Below, one piece after another: positions 26,294-33,557 of a stretch of 64,000 bases of DNA (positions are counted from its first letter, which is position 1; every line of letters starts with the position of its first letter). The stretch lies in NCBI RefSeq assembly GCF_017921895.1, contig NZ_JAFIDN010000010.1, positions 1-64,000 on the forward strand, in the 5' to 3' direction. This DNA comes from Natronogracilivirga saccharolytica. GTDB taxonomy: Bacteria; Bacteroidota; Rhodothermia; Balneolales; Natronogracilivirgulaceae. The position numbers and the translations under genes are program-made. The notes beneath the pieces were generated by a model that had not been told where the DNA came from, ran no database searches, and worked only from the letters and a program-made list of their open reading frames with translations.

Positions 26294-26347
26294 AGTATCA
26301 CTAAAGTATCATTTTAAGCGAATTATTACAAGCATGGACTTTAAATG

Positions 26348-26435
26348 CTCTAACGGCCCCGCGTTTAACCGGCGGGGAGATGGATGTTGTGGACGGGCGA
26401 AGTCCGTCCACCCGTACGGTTAACGCCTTGTTAAA
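26348..26435 (-). repeat. attC-like site 3
   Basis: The clearest site. On the minus strand it opens TTTAACAAGGCGTTAACCG and closes CGGTTAAACGCGGGGCC followed by GTTAGAG. Reverse-complementing the 3' arm gives TCTAACGGCCCCGCGTTTAA, then CCGGCGGGG. This pairs with the 5' arm (TAAC, GCGTT, AACCG, CGGG) with bulges. An inner perfect hairpin GTGGACGGACTTCGCCCGTCCAC forms the tip. It starts in the stop codon of the HigA gene. Confidence 0.7.
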
Positions 26436-26721
26436 CCTCTGAAGAGTCCTGTAATTCAAGCTTCAAGGTTTTGCCAAAGGCCCTTGCGTATTTTTCCAGC
26501 GTAGAGAGCCTGATATCCTCGGCATGATTTTCAATTCTGGAAATTGCAGACTTCTTGGTGTTCAGTTTTTGTGCGACTTCTTCCTGTGTTAATCCGGCAT
26601 CTTCTCTGGCAAGTTTGAGCATGACGCCGATTTTAAACTTTTGATAGCCGGATTCAAAATTTTTGGCAAATTCGGGATCTGCCTTTTTCCGTTCCTGGAT
26701 ATAAGCTTCTAAATCGCTCAT
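26431..26721 (-). CDS. higA: XRE-family HTH antitoxin (HigA-like)
   Basis: A 96-residue protein with a helix-turn-helix at about 38-88 ([20 protein letters not shown], then KSAISRIEN). This is the HigA type that follows a HigB toxin. It overlaps the toxin stop by four bases. It probably represses the operon and neutralises the toxin. Its stop lies in the first bases of an attC-like site, tight cassette packing. Confidence 0.88.
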   Translation of the reverse strand: MSDLEAYIQERKKADPEFAKNFESGYQKFKIGVMLKLAREDAGLTQEEVAQKLNTKKSAISRIENHAEDIRLSTLEKYARAFGKTLKLELQDSSEV

Positions 26722-27074
26722 AATGATTCTCCTTTCCTAAGTAAGTAATCCGATTTTCGTTGTTCAGCAATCTGGATTTCGTTCTTCGGTGTTTTCTGTG
26801 ACTTTTTTTGGAATCCGTTGGTAAGTATAACTAGCCGCCCGTTGTGCATAAAACCGAGTAGACGAAAAATGTTTGATCCAGATTGAACCCGGACTTCCCA
26901 AATGCCAGAGGTACCGGTTAGTTTTTTGAAATATTCTTTAGGGACGCGTTTAGAGTTTTCAATCAGGCTAAGCACCCAGGCGACTTTTTGGGCTTGTTTG
27001 GCATTTAGCGAGTCTAAAAAATCAGCGATAGGTGATTTGCCAGATTGTGTTTTATAGAATATGACTTCTCTCAT
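26718..27074 (-). CDS. higB: HigB-like toxin (phage Gp49/RelE superfamily)
   Basis: A 118-residue toxin with the family start [20 protein letters not shown], the middle stretch [19 protein letters not shown], and [18 protein letters not shown], which is near-diagnostic for the Gp49-like HigB group. Family members cleave mRNA on the ribosome. The toxin gene precedes the antitoxin, as usual for higBA. Confidence 0.92.
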   Translation of the reverse strand: MREVIFYKTQSGKSPIADFLDSLNAKQAQKVAWVLSLIENSKRVPKEYFKKLTGTSGIWEVRVQSGSNIFRLLGFMHNGRLVILTNGFQKKSQKTPKNEIQIAEQRKSDYLLRKGESL

Positions 27075-27184
27075 CTGCCCAAGTTAACAAAAACGTGAAC
27101 ACCGAAAAATAATTATTCGAAATAGAAAGGGGTGGGGCAGAGGTTTAACTATTTATTATATGTCAAAATTACTGCTGTGTCTCC

Positions 27185-27461
27185 TCACTGCACAAACATC
27201 ATCTTCCAGGAGATCACATATGCGCCCGCCTCGAGACGATAAATGAATACACCGCTGGGCAGGCCGCTTGCGTCGAAAGTCACATCATGCCAGCCGGCTC
27301 AGCGGGTTTCATCGACCAGTGTAGCTGCCTTCTGACCGAGAACATCGTAAACCGTCTGCGTTACGTGTGCCTGTTCAGGTATGGCGAACCGGATTTAGTT
27401 GGATGGATTGAAGGGGTTCGGATAGTTCTGATCCAATGCCAGTTCACCGGGCAGGCTAATG
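27185..27461 (-). pseudogene. T9SS C-terminal sorting domain remnant
   Basis: The minus-strand translation resembles a type A sorting domain: LDQNYPNPFNPSN, IRFAIPEQAHVTQTVYDVLG, a DETR..AGWHDV stretch, then DASGLPSGVFIYRLEAGAY and a final KMMFVQ. Two in-frame stops interrupt it (after NPSN and after DETR) and no passenger domain remains. It is the fossil end of a protein once exported by type IX secretion. The last 100 bases nearly repeat at 32131-32230. Confidence 0.8.
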
Positions 27462-27536
27462 GCCAGCATTTAACCGGCTCGGTGAGGATGTAGTGGGCGG
27501 GCGAAAGTCTGTCCAACCGTATGGTTGGTTATTCAC
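27454..27536 (-). repeat. attC-like site 4
   Basis: It opens GTGAATAACCAACCATACGG and closes GAGCCGGTTAAATGCTGG, then CCATTAGCC. AACC..CGG pairs with CCGGTT. It follows the stop of the IS-truncated cassette gene and runs into the T9SS remnant. Confidence 0.5.
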
Positions 27537-27768
27537 TTAGTAATCGAAACGTTGGTGTAATACGATTTTTCTCAGATAAGAAAGAGGCCAGGTCTGGTTC
27601 ACTGCACAACCCCAGATGATATCTAAACTTATTTTGACCAGACTCGTCATAACGTGCTCCTTTTGGCATGGCAGGATATTTTACAACAATCTTTTCTCCT
27701 TTTCTAACCTTTAGGTCGAATCTTGGAGGCCCGGTATCAGCAATTGGGGTATAAATTGATCTTTTAAA
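27529..27768 (-). pseudogene. Cassette gene truncated by the IS110-family element
   Basis: An open frame of about 80 codons runs from the IS boundary to a stop at 27529 inside an attC-like site, with no start codon near its beginning. It reads in part YTPIADTGPPRFDLKVRKGE and KNRITPTFRLLSE. I do not recognise the family. The beta-rich pattern resembles the small lipoproteins nearby. The missing N-terminal part was not found on the far side of the IS in a matching frame. Confidence 0.55.
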
Positions 27769-28960
27769 AAAGGACGTCCCCCTTTGTTACATTTCAGTAC
27801 TCAGTATAACCGAAATGAAACATAATGGAGGACGCCATGATACACATCGGAATAGACCTACATACTCGCAATATGACGCTTGCCGCGGTAAATGACAACG
27901 GTGATTTGTTGAAACTGGAAAGCATTCGTTGCTGTTCCTTGGCATTAGATCGTTTTTTTTCAAAGATCAGTCATCCGGCACAAGCCGTTGTTGAAAGTAC
28001 AAGCAGCTGGTATTGGCTTGACGACTGGTTTCGCCATAAGGGCATAACCTTGAAACTGGCCCATGCCAAAATGCTCAAGGCCATCTCTTATGCTAAGGTT
28101 AAAACCGACTCTGTGGATGCGCATATGCTCGCCGAGCTGTTGCGCACTGGACTGGTTCCGGAAAGCTGGAAATCCGAAAAGCGGCAACGAGAACTTCGTG
28201 AATTGACCCGGGCTCGACTTCGGTGGATTCTTAAACGAAATCAGTTCCAAAACTTTACTTACAGTATTGCTACACGTTACAACCTGACGGTAAAATCCTC
28301 CGACTGGCGAAATGTCAGAAATTTACGCATGTCTCTCAGGAATCATCTTCCGGATGAAGCATGGCTGGAGGCAAGTCTGAGCATCGACCAGGTCATAGAG
28401 ATGCAGAATTCCATAGATCGGATTGAAAAAGCCATTGACCGGCAACTCTGGTACCGTGAAGAAGTTAAACGATTGATGGAAATTCCGGGTATCGGACCAG
28501 TAAGTGCCTGGTCCATTTTGTCTGAAGTCGGTGATATTACCCGTTTTCCTTCCGACAAGCAGTTTGCCAGTTACTGCCGTCTGGTACCGGGCAGCAATGA
28601 CAGTGGAGGAAAGCAACGCCATAAAACCGGTTCCAAAGATGGCAACAAGTATCTGAAAATTGCCTTTGGCCAAGCGGCAATTGGGGCTTATACGAATTAC
28701 GGTGAGGTGAAGAAGTTTTATAACAAGCTCAGGCGCCGCAAGGGTCCCAAAGTTGCCCGCACCATCGTAGCCAAAGAACTCTCGCGCATTGTGTGGTACG
28801 TTCTAGCGAAAAATCAGCCGTATAAAGGTTTTAAAGGCCAGATGACGAAGAAAAGCAAAAGTTATTCATGGCCCCATCCTGTAAGCCCGTAATGTAAAAC
28901 AGGGGTAGTTCCAACCCGTCAAATTGATTGGGAAACAGGGTGGCAGGCCGTTAAAAGATC
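27758..28960 (+). mobile_element. IS110-family insertion sequence
   Basis: The element encloses one transposase gene. Ends are proposed from two inverted repeats. The outer pair is GATCTTTTAA at 27758-27767 and TTAAAAGATC at 28951-28960. The inner imperfect pair is GGACGTCCCCCTTTGTTACA at 27772 and TAATGTAAAACAGGGG.. at 28890-28912. Subterminal inverted repeats are a trait of the IS1111 subgroup. No target duplication is expected. It truncates a cassette gene on its left. Confidence 0.75.
27837..28892 (+). CDS. IS110-family transposase (DEDD recombinase)
   Basis: A 351-residue transposase. The start is ATG 27837, preceded by GGAGG at an ideal distance (ATG 27825 contains the ribosome binding site). 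The RuvC-like DEDD domain has GIDLHTRNMTLAAV, VVESTSSWYWLDDW and KTDSVDAHMLAELLR. The C-terminal Tnp_20 domain has MEIPGIGPVSAWSILSEVGD and the Ser region GSNDSGGKQRHKTGSKDGNK. It appears intact. IS110 elements are guided by an element-encoded bridge RNA, to be sought in the flanking non-coding ends. Confidence 0.95.
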   Translation: MIHIGIDLHTRNMTLAAVNDNGDLLKLESIRCCSLALDRFFSKISHPAQAVVESTSSWYWLDDWFRHKGITLKLAHAKMLKAISYAKVKTDSVDAHMLAELLRTGLVPESWKSEKRQRELRELTRARLRWILKRNQFQNFTYSIATRYNLTVKSSDWRNVRNLRMSLRNHLPDEAWLEASLSIDQVIEMQNSIDRIEKAIDRQLWYREEVKRLMEIPGIGPVSAWSILSEVGDITRFPSDKQFASYCRLVPGSNDSGGKQRHKTGSKDGNKYLKIAFGQAAIGAYTNYGEVKKFYNKLRRRKGPKVARTIVAKELSRIVWYVLAKNQPYKGFKGQMTKKSKSYSWPHPVSP

Positions 28961-29334
28961 TGGGATAGTTCACACTTTAGTGAACAGTTACAGAACAGAG
29001 TTTTGTAAAAAAGCCCGAAAAGCTGTTTGGACGCCATAATCAAGCGTCTGTCAGGATGGACAGGCCTCCATTTTTAATGGATTTAGAAACTCATAAATTA
29101 AACTGCTGGTAGCAGAGGGGAATTGGAATATGTTACTTGACAATGTCCTTTCTAAAGCTGGGTATAACGCAAAAGTTTTAACCTGAAGCAGTAACGCAAC
29201 CCTCAGAGAATGGGGCAAGCATTCTCTACAGAATTGCATTTGACAACAGCAAGGGCCCCGTCAGTTTGATTCAATCAGAAACTATCACTTTGTAAAACAG
29301 AGTACTCTAATCGTCTGGAAAACACTTTTCCAGC
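28961..29334. other. Gene-free flank of the IS element
   Basis: No intact gene is supported. GTTCAC/GTGAAC forms a small palindrome at 28968-28985. A 28-codon minus frame starting at 29037 shows no family resemblance. The region reads as decayed cassette or IS-derived DNA. Confidence 0.4.
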
Positions 29335-29504
29335 TTAACTTCTGGCAGCTTGCGGGTTTTCCGGAGAAACTTGCAAGGCGATATCGTCGGCACTGAGGCA
29401 GATTACGTTTTTATCTTCAAGGGTTTCTGAAGCAATAGTGATTTTGCTGACCCATCAGGACCAGCTACGACAATAAGGTGTCTATCATCTTTGGATTTGG
29501 ACAT
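29335..29504 (-). pseudogene. Frameshifted, truncated zeta-toxin-like P-loop kinase
   Basis: From ATG 29504 the frame reads MSKSKDDRHLIVVAGPDGSA, a zeta-toxin-like Walker A (usual GPNGSGKST), and then is frameshifted. The next frame continues ITIASETLEDKNVICLSADD, then IALQVSPENPQAARS and a stop. ADDIA..SPENP matches the zeta signature (NADEIA..LSPxNP). The frameshift at the Walker A and the early stop make it non-functional. Zeta toxins phosphorylate UDP-sugars of peptidoglycan synthesis. Confidence 0.65.
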
Positions 29505-29562
29505 GACTGAATATAAGAGCCTCAGTCATGATCAGGAAGCTGCAAGTTGGGATCAGATGTAT

Positions 29563-29650
29563 TTACGGTTCCGCGTTTAACCGGCAGGGAGAAGGATGTG
29601 GTGAACAGGCGAAGTACATCCGCCCCTCTTTTTCAAACCCTTGATATAGA
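29563..29650 (-). repeat. attC-like site 5 (weak)
   Basis: The 3' arm (CTGCCGGTTAAACGCGGAAC, then CGTAAATAC) is nearly the same as in sites 3 and 6. The 5' arm (around ATATCAAGGGTTTGAAAAAG) pairs poorly. It follows the lipoprotein cassette. Confidence 0.4.
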
Positions 29651-29704
29651 ACATTATATAGTATTAATGATTGTCTAAACGTAGTTTAAAAAAGAGCAGA
29701 AAAA

Positions 29705-30316
29705 TCAATCACGCAAAATGATTCTTTCATTTACCGGGTTAAGCAATACAAGATTTTGAGCATTCATTAATTCTTGAGGAATTTTAAAAGCTCTGGTATC
29801 TCTGATAATTGCACGGCAAGGTTCATCGGGTGTTTTTTTGAATAGCCATAAATCAAAAGATGAAGCCCCCCTGGCTTCATACTCCAATGAATATTCGTGG
29901 CCGGGGCCGCATCCGCCATAAGTGATCTCCACTTTAAGTGAATCATCTTCAATAATTGGAAAATTTCCGGATTCGGATGCTATAATTGAATAGGAATAGC
30001 CGAATCGATTAAGCTGCGCATTATGAATTACTTCCTCCTCTTCCAATTTTTGAACCCATCGTTTCTCCCGGGTTTCTCGAACTTGAATTACATGTCCATC
30101 AGCCAATGACCTGTTCCACTCAGCCTCGAGATTTTCTAATACTGTTCTTAAATCTTGCACATTAAATTCTTCTTCCAACGTGACTAAAACCTCACCAGGC
30201 ATGTATTGATAATCCACAGAATGTCGGTTTTCATCGTTAGCCTGAAATATATCACAGCTTGCCAAGGCGAAGCTTAAAATGCTTACTAAAGTAATTTTAA
30301 ACAGAAAGTTGTTCAT
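29705..30316 (-). CDS. Lipoprotein of unknown family (cassette gene)
   Basis: A 203-residue protein with a lipoprotein signal (ITLVSILSFALASCDI, lipobox LASC). Residues 35-110 form an alpha/beta region (PGEVLVTLEEEFNVQDLRTV) that resembles the N-terminal inhibitor-like domain seen before secreted proteases. Residues 125-180 are beta-rich (VEITYGGCGPGHEYSLEYEA). The function is unknown. It sits between two attC-like sites in the same orientation as its neighbours. Confidence 0.7.
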   Translation of the reverse strand: MNNFLFKITLVSILSFALASCDIFQANDENRHSVDYQYMPGEVLVTLEEEFNVQDLRTVLENLEAEWNRSLADGHVIQVRETREKRWVQKLEEEEVIHNAQLNRFGYSYSIIASESGNFPIIEDDSLKVEITYGGCGPGHEYSLEYEARGASSFDLWLFKKTPDEPCRAIIRDTRAFKIPQELMNAQNLVLLNPVNERIILRD

Positions 30317-30371
30317 TTTAGCCTCCTTTGGGAATGTGTCTTTGTAGAATCACATTTAGCTTGGGGTAACT

Positions 30372-30464
30372 GTTTTATCACGGCAAACGCATGACCAGCG
30401 TGGACAGCCGGTTATCCTGGGGCGGAAATGCCCCACACGCCCGGTTGTTTCGTATGTTAGCGCG
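30372..30464 (-). repeat. attC-like site 6
   Basis: It opens GCTAACATACGAAACAACCG and closes GTCATGCGTTTGCCGTGATA. Inner arms GGGGCATTTCCGCCCC form a hairpin tip. It lies about 120 bases after the second ParE gene and before the lipoprotein cassette. Confidence 0.45.
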
Positions 30465-30586
30465 CTTGGATTCATTGAGAAGCATTTAGTTCACCTACTC
30501 GGATTTTGTAGGCTTGTTTGATGCTCTCGATAAATTCGTCGAAAGGTTCTTTCTTCATTTCTGGAGTATCTGAGTGATATGGTAAC

Positions 30587-30892
30587 TTATCGAAATAACT
30601 TGCCGGGTTGGGTCGGTTTTTGCCGGACATGGAGAACCGTTGTGATGTATATTACTCGCTTCGGTTTTCGAATTCGGTATATGATTCTGTAATTTCCTTC
30701 AATGATTTCTCTTAGATCGGGATGGTTGTATTCAGGTACAATTCTACCTGATTCAGGATATTCAATGAGCTGATCTGTTCTCTCAAAAATAAGCTCAGAC
30801 CACTTTTTTGCCGCCTGGAAATTATACTGATCGATATAGTTTACGTTTGAATTAACTCTTTGGATCGCAAGTTTGGTCCAGATTACTTCCAC
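30587..30892 (-). CDS. RelE/ParE-family toxin (second copy)
   Basis: A 101-residue toxin with VIWTKLAIQRVNSNVNYID at the start, the AAKKWSELIFERTDQLIEYP helix, ESGRIVPEYNHPDLREIIEG and the strand YRIIYRIRKPKRVIYITTVL. It is only distantly similar to the ParE at 25.7 kb, so it was acquired independently. It overlaps its antitoxin by ten bases. Confidence 0.88.
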   Translation of the reverse strand: MEVIWTKLAIQRVNSNVNYIDQYNFQAAKKWSELIFERTDQLIEYPESGRIVPEYNHPDLREIIEGNYRIIYRIRKPKRVIYITTVLHVRQKPTQPGKLFR

Positions 30893-31176
30893 TTGGCCAG
30901 ATTTTCACGGATTAGTTGTTTAGCATCTTCATGAGCAATCACTTCACCACGAGCAATTTGGCCGTCTGCTTCCATGAGTTCTTCCATGAGAGTAATTTTA
31001 TCAATCATTTGTTGGTATTCGGAAACATCAACAAGAACAGCGGCACTTTTACCATGCTGAGTCAGCACTATTGATCGCTTTTCACGCTTTAGACGCCCAA
31101 TAAAATCAGCAGCATTTTTTCTGAAATCCGAAAGAGGTTGAATATCTTGCTCTAAAGAAAAATTGGATATAGCCAT
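30883..31176 (-). CDS. Phd/YefM-family antitoxin (second copy)
   Basis: A 97-residue antitoxin from ATG 31176; an upstream ATG at 31209 adds non-conserved residues. The DNA-binding region has LSDFRKNAADFIGRLKREKR and SIVLTQHGKSAAVLVDVSEY. The C-terminal tail has MEADGQIARGEVIAHEDAKQ, the toxin-binding type. It is coupled to the ParE toxin that follows. Confidence 0.9.
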   Translation of the reverse strand: MAISNFSLEQDIQPLSDFRKNAADFIGRLKREKRSIVLTQHGKSAAVLVDVSEYQQMIDKITLMEELMEADGQIARGEVIAHEDAKQLIRENLAKWK

Positions 31177-31267
31177 TGTTTTGCAATTAGGGGACAATAT
31201 GTCGTACAATTAAAGTACTAAATAATTACTTAACGTGAAAAAATGATAAGTTGGTATTGAGAAAGAG

Positions 31268-31358
31268 CGTTAACGGCCCGCAATTTAACCGGCGGGGTAA
31301 TCCCTCAGGGAAAGGCAAGAGACTTTCAACCCGTCCGCTTGAAATTGCCTGTTATATC
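31268..31358 (-). repeat. attC-like site 7
   Basis: It opens GATATAACAGGCAATTTCAA, then GCGGACGGG, and closes CCGGTTAAATTGCGGGCC, then GTTAACG. Reverse-complementing the 3' arm gives AACGGCCCGCAATTTAACCG, then GCGGG. This pairs with AAC..GC.AATTT.AA.CGG.CGGG of the 5' arm with extrahelical bases. With site 3 it is the best attC candidate. It follows the VapC stop by about 18 bases. Confidence 0.7.
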
Positions 31359-31375
31359 GCAGAAAAAATACCAGG

Positions 31376-31780
31376 CTAACCAGCTACGAAATCATCAGGA
31401 TGAATCGCAATTGCAGAAAATTCAGAAAGAATTTTTTTATCAAAAGTGACGAGTTGAATGTCAAAATCAGATGCAAGGGCTACAAATTCGCAATCATAGG
31501 CCGAGCAAGTGGACTCGGACATCAAAGTTAAAACCTGCTTTGAATTGATTGAACATTCTCTGGTACCCATGAGCTCTTCGGCTTCATCAATGGCCTGATA
31601 AATGGAAGATAAATCAAGGATCTTTTTGCGATAATACAGGGAAAGAACATTTCTGAACTCAGAAACCCACAGCAGAGGTGCAATCCACTCGGGATCCTTT
31701 TTGAGGCTTTGATAGGCCAATTGCTCCATATTATTGGGTACCCAAAAACTGGCAATCAGGTTTGTGTCGGCAACAATCAT
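31376..31780 (-). CDS. vapC: PIN-domain ribonuclease toxin (VapC family)
   Basis: A 134-residue PIN protein. Acidic active-site residues lie in IVADTNLIASFWV (Asp5), in EFRNVLSLYY (Glu), and in the later SAYDCEFVALASDFDIQLVT (paired Asp). The standard length fits VapC. Such toxins cleave tRNA or rRNA. It overlaps the RHH antitoxin stop by four bases. Confidence 0.92.
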   Translation of the reverse strand: MIVADTNLIASFWVPNNMEQLAYQSLKKDPEWIAPLLWVSEFRNVLSLYYRKKILDLSSIYQAIDEAEELMGTRECSINSKQVLTLMSESTCSAYDCEFVALASDFDIQLVTFDKKILSEFSAIAIHPDDFVAG

Positions 31781-32019
31781 GGACGACCCTGATCAATCGC
31801 TTGTTGAATTTCTTCAATGGATAAAGAACCCTTAGCTCTTTTTTTTAGTTTTCGGGCTCTGTCAATAAGGATGTCCGGATCATGTATTCTACTTTGAAGA
31901 GATTTTTTCAGGGTCATAATGACCTCACTGTTCACACTGCGATGATGTTTATCCGCTTGCAGCTTAAGCTTTTGATAAACCTCGTCGGGAATTCCCTTAA
32001 TGGTAATATTCGTTGGCAT
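31777..32019 (-). CDS. vapB: Ribbon-helix-helix antitoxin (FitA/Arc-like)
   Basis: An 80-residue protein from ATG 32019; the extension to 32046 is not conserved. The N-terminus reads TNITIKGIPDEVYQKLKLQA, a FitA-type ribbon-helix-helix, followed by DKHHRSVNSEVIMTLKKSL. The C-terminal tail binds the toxin. It precedes VapC and probably represses the pair. Confidence 0.88.
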   Translation of the reverse strand: MPTNITIKGIPDEVYQKLKLQADKHHRSVNSEVIMTLKKSLQSRIHDPDILIDRARKLKKRAKGSLSIEEIQQAIDQGRP

Positions 32020-32133
32020 AATGAAATAAGTAAGTTGTGGTTTCATTATGAAACTAAAAAGGTTCTTGATTTATTGCAAGAGCTATGCGATATAACTACT
32101 TATTATGTGTCAGCATTGTTAATGTGTCCCCCC

Positions 32134-32472
32134 TCACTTCACAAACATCATTTTCCTGGAGATCACATAAGCGCCTGCCTCGATGCGATAAATGAATACG
32201 CCGCTGGACAGGCCGCTTGCATCGAAGGAACCACCAAAGCAGGTGGAGCAAAAATTTTCGCCGTACGTCCCAATCGGTTCAAAACCTTTGCTTTCGTTCC
32301 AGTTTCCGGTATCCGAAGCATCGATATCGGCGATATGGATGAAGTGTCTGTCCAGATTGGCGGAGTCAGCCATAGCCTGGAGCTGATCCCGTGTTTCAAT
32401 TTGATACGGATCCTGCTCTGTACCCGATCCGCCGGCAAACCGGGCGATTGAGATGGCCGGCAGCAGAACCAT
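32134..32472 (-). pseudogene. T9SS cargo protein with an internal deletion
   Basis: An open 112-codon frame joins two ends of a much larger protein. The start ARFAGGSGTEQDPYQIETRD, then DIDASDTGNWNES..GFEPIG, is the beginning of a repeat-type adhesin domain. The end SSGVFIYRIEAGAYVISRKM, then MFVK, is the tail of a type IX sorting domain. The join falls at FGGSFDASGL. It is most simply a deletion remnant, since nothing mature lies between. Its last 100 bases nearly repeat those at 27185. Confidence 0.7.
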
Positions 32473-32648
32473 TACAGCTATGATGATGAAGCTGTCAATT
32501 TTCGGAACTTTTCCACTCTTTGAATTAATCAGAATAAATATCCTGGTATCTTTTTATGATGTGATTGCGATTTTCCCGGGTCACGTTTTGCCCTTGAATG
32601 TGCTCGCTGTTGGAAAAAGCCATGGACGTGCTCTCTTTTTTTGCGTTT

Positions 32649-32716
32649 GGCGGTTTGGCTATGCTCTCATCGATCGATGATCACAATCAATGACTGGTAT
32701 TTGTCGGCCAAACCCT
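32649..32716. repeat. Dispersed repeat, copy B (partial)
   Basis: It matches the first 65 bases of copies A and C (GGCTATGCTCTC, CAATGACTGGTATTTGTCGG) and then diverges just before the end of the neighbouring outer-membrane gene. Confidence 0.7.
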
Positions 32717-32730
32717 ATCGTATTATCGCA

Positions 32731-33351
32731 CTAAAAACCCAGGCCAAAGTGGAAGCCCATTGAAAAAATAAATCTTTCATTTATCAGAAATGGGAAATCA
32801 TTCTTCATCTCGGCACCCTCCTCGTCAAACAAAATGGCTCCAAAGTTCAATGAAAAACCATAGGTGATGATCTCCTCTCCATATGCCCTTCGATTCAGAT
32901 GAAGGGAAACTCCTGTGTCGTAGTTCTCCATTTCAGTTCTGTCGTCTCTGTAGTTGTATCCAACTCCGTACCCTGCAAAATAGCGCCAGAAAAGCGGGTA
33001 TTCGATCAAGGCAGCTATATTGATGGTTTGGTAATTATCAACAAAGGCTCCGCCTCCACTTCCAACTGTGACAGAGCTATTGCCTCCCAGAAAGGAACCC
33101 AGATACCGCTGGTACTGTATCGACATGGGAAAACTATGTCCGTAGAAGCGAATAAAAACGTGATTATTCCGGAAGTCCCGTGAACTTTCAGCATCAGACT
33201 CGGATGCGCGAACATCATGCTGAACTCTTGCGCCTGATCCCCCGGCAAACTGAGCGACGGTTACAGACGGTATCAGCAAGAGTAACACTACTAAGGCCGA
33301 TCCGAAGATATTGAAGGCTTTATTACTTAGTGTAAAACGTTGCGTACTCAT
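32731..33351 (-). CDS. Predicted outer-membrane beta-barrel protein
   Basis: A 206-residue protein from ATG 33351 with a signal peptide (about 14-33, cleaved near TVAQ). The mature part alternates beta strands typical of small barrels (IEYPLFWRYFAGYGVGYNYR, then EIITYGFSLNFGAIL) and ends in Phe (MGFHFGLGF), as outer-membrane proteins do. The first mature residues AQFAGGSG match the start of the T9SS remnant next door, so the signal region may have been swapped. Repeat copies B and C flank the gene. Confidence 0.7.
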   Translation of the reverse strand: MSTQRFTLSNKAFNIFGSALVVLLLLIPSVTVAQFAGGSGARVQHDVRASESDAESSRDFRNNHVFIRFYGHSFPMSIQYQRYLGSFLGGNSSVTVGSGGGAFVDNYQTINIAALIEYPLFWRYFAGYGVGYNYRDDRTEMENYDTGVSLHLNRRAYGEEIITYGFSLNFGAILFDEEGAEMKNDFPFLINERFIFSMGFHFGLGF

Positions 33352-33557
33352 TTTTTTTTCCTTCCAATAAATATTGAAATCAACCGGGTAATCACGGTAG
33401 GCATCCGGAACCATAACGATATACCGAGCCTGATCAGGTTGCGTGGTAACTAGTCTGCCAATTTTTACATTATAAATAAGTATATCATTTTTCCAGTTTT
33501 AACTGCTGATTTTCTAAAAATATGCCATGAGGCGCCCTCTCTGTGGTTTGCCTCTTG

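Noticed and set aside
29051-29239. Minus-strand frame of 62 codons beside the IS element
   Set aside because: No start context, no family resemblance, and it lies in decayed DNA.
23881-31358. attC-like sites being ordinary Rho-independent terminators
   Set aside because: None is followed by a T run; arms are imperfect with shared end cores, which fits attC better. The weaker sites (1, 5, 6) remain open to doubt.
31882-32451. Plus-strand frame of 189 codons across the accessory block
   Set aside because: It is antisense to the RHH antitoxin and the T9SS remnant and shows no protein-like motif.
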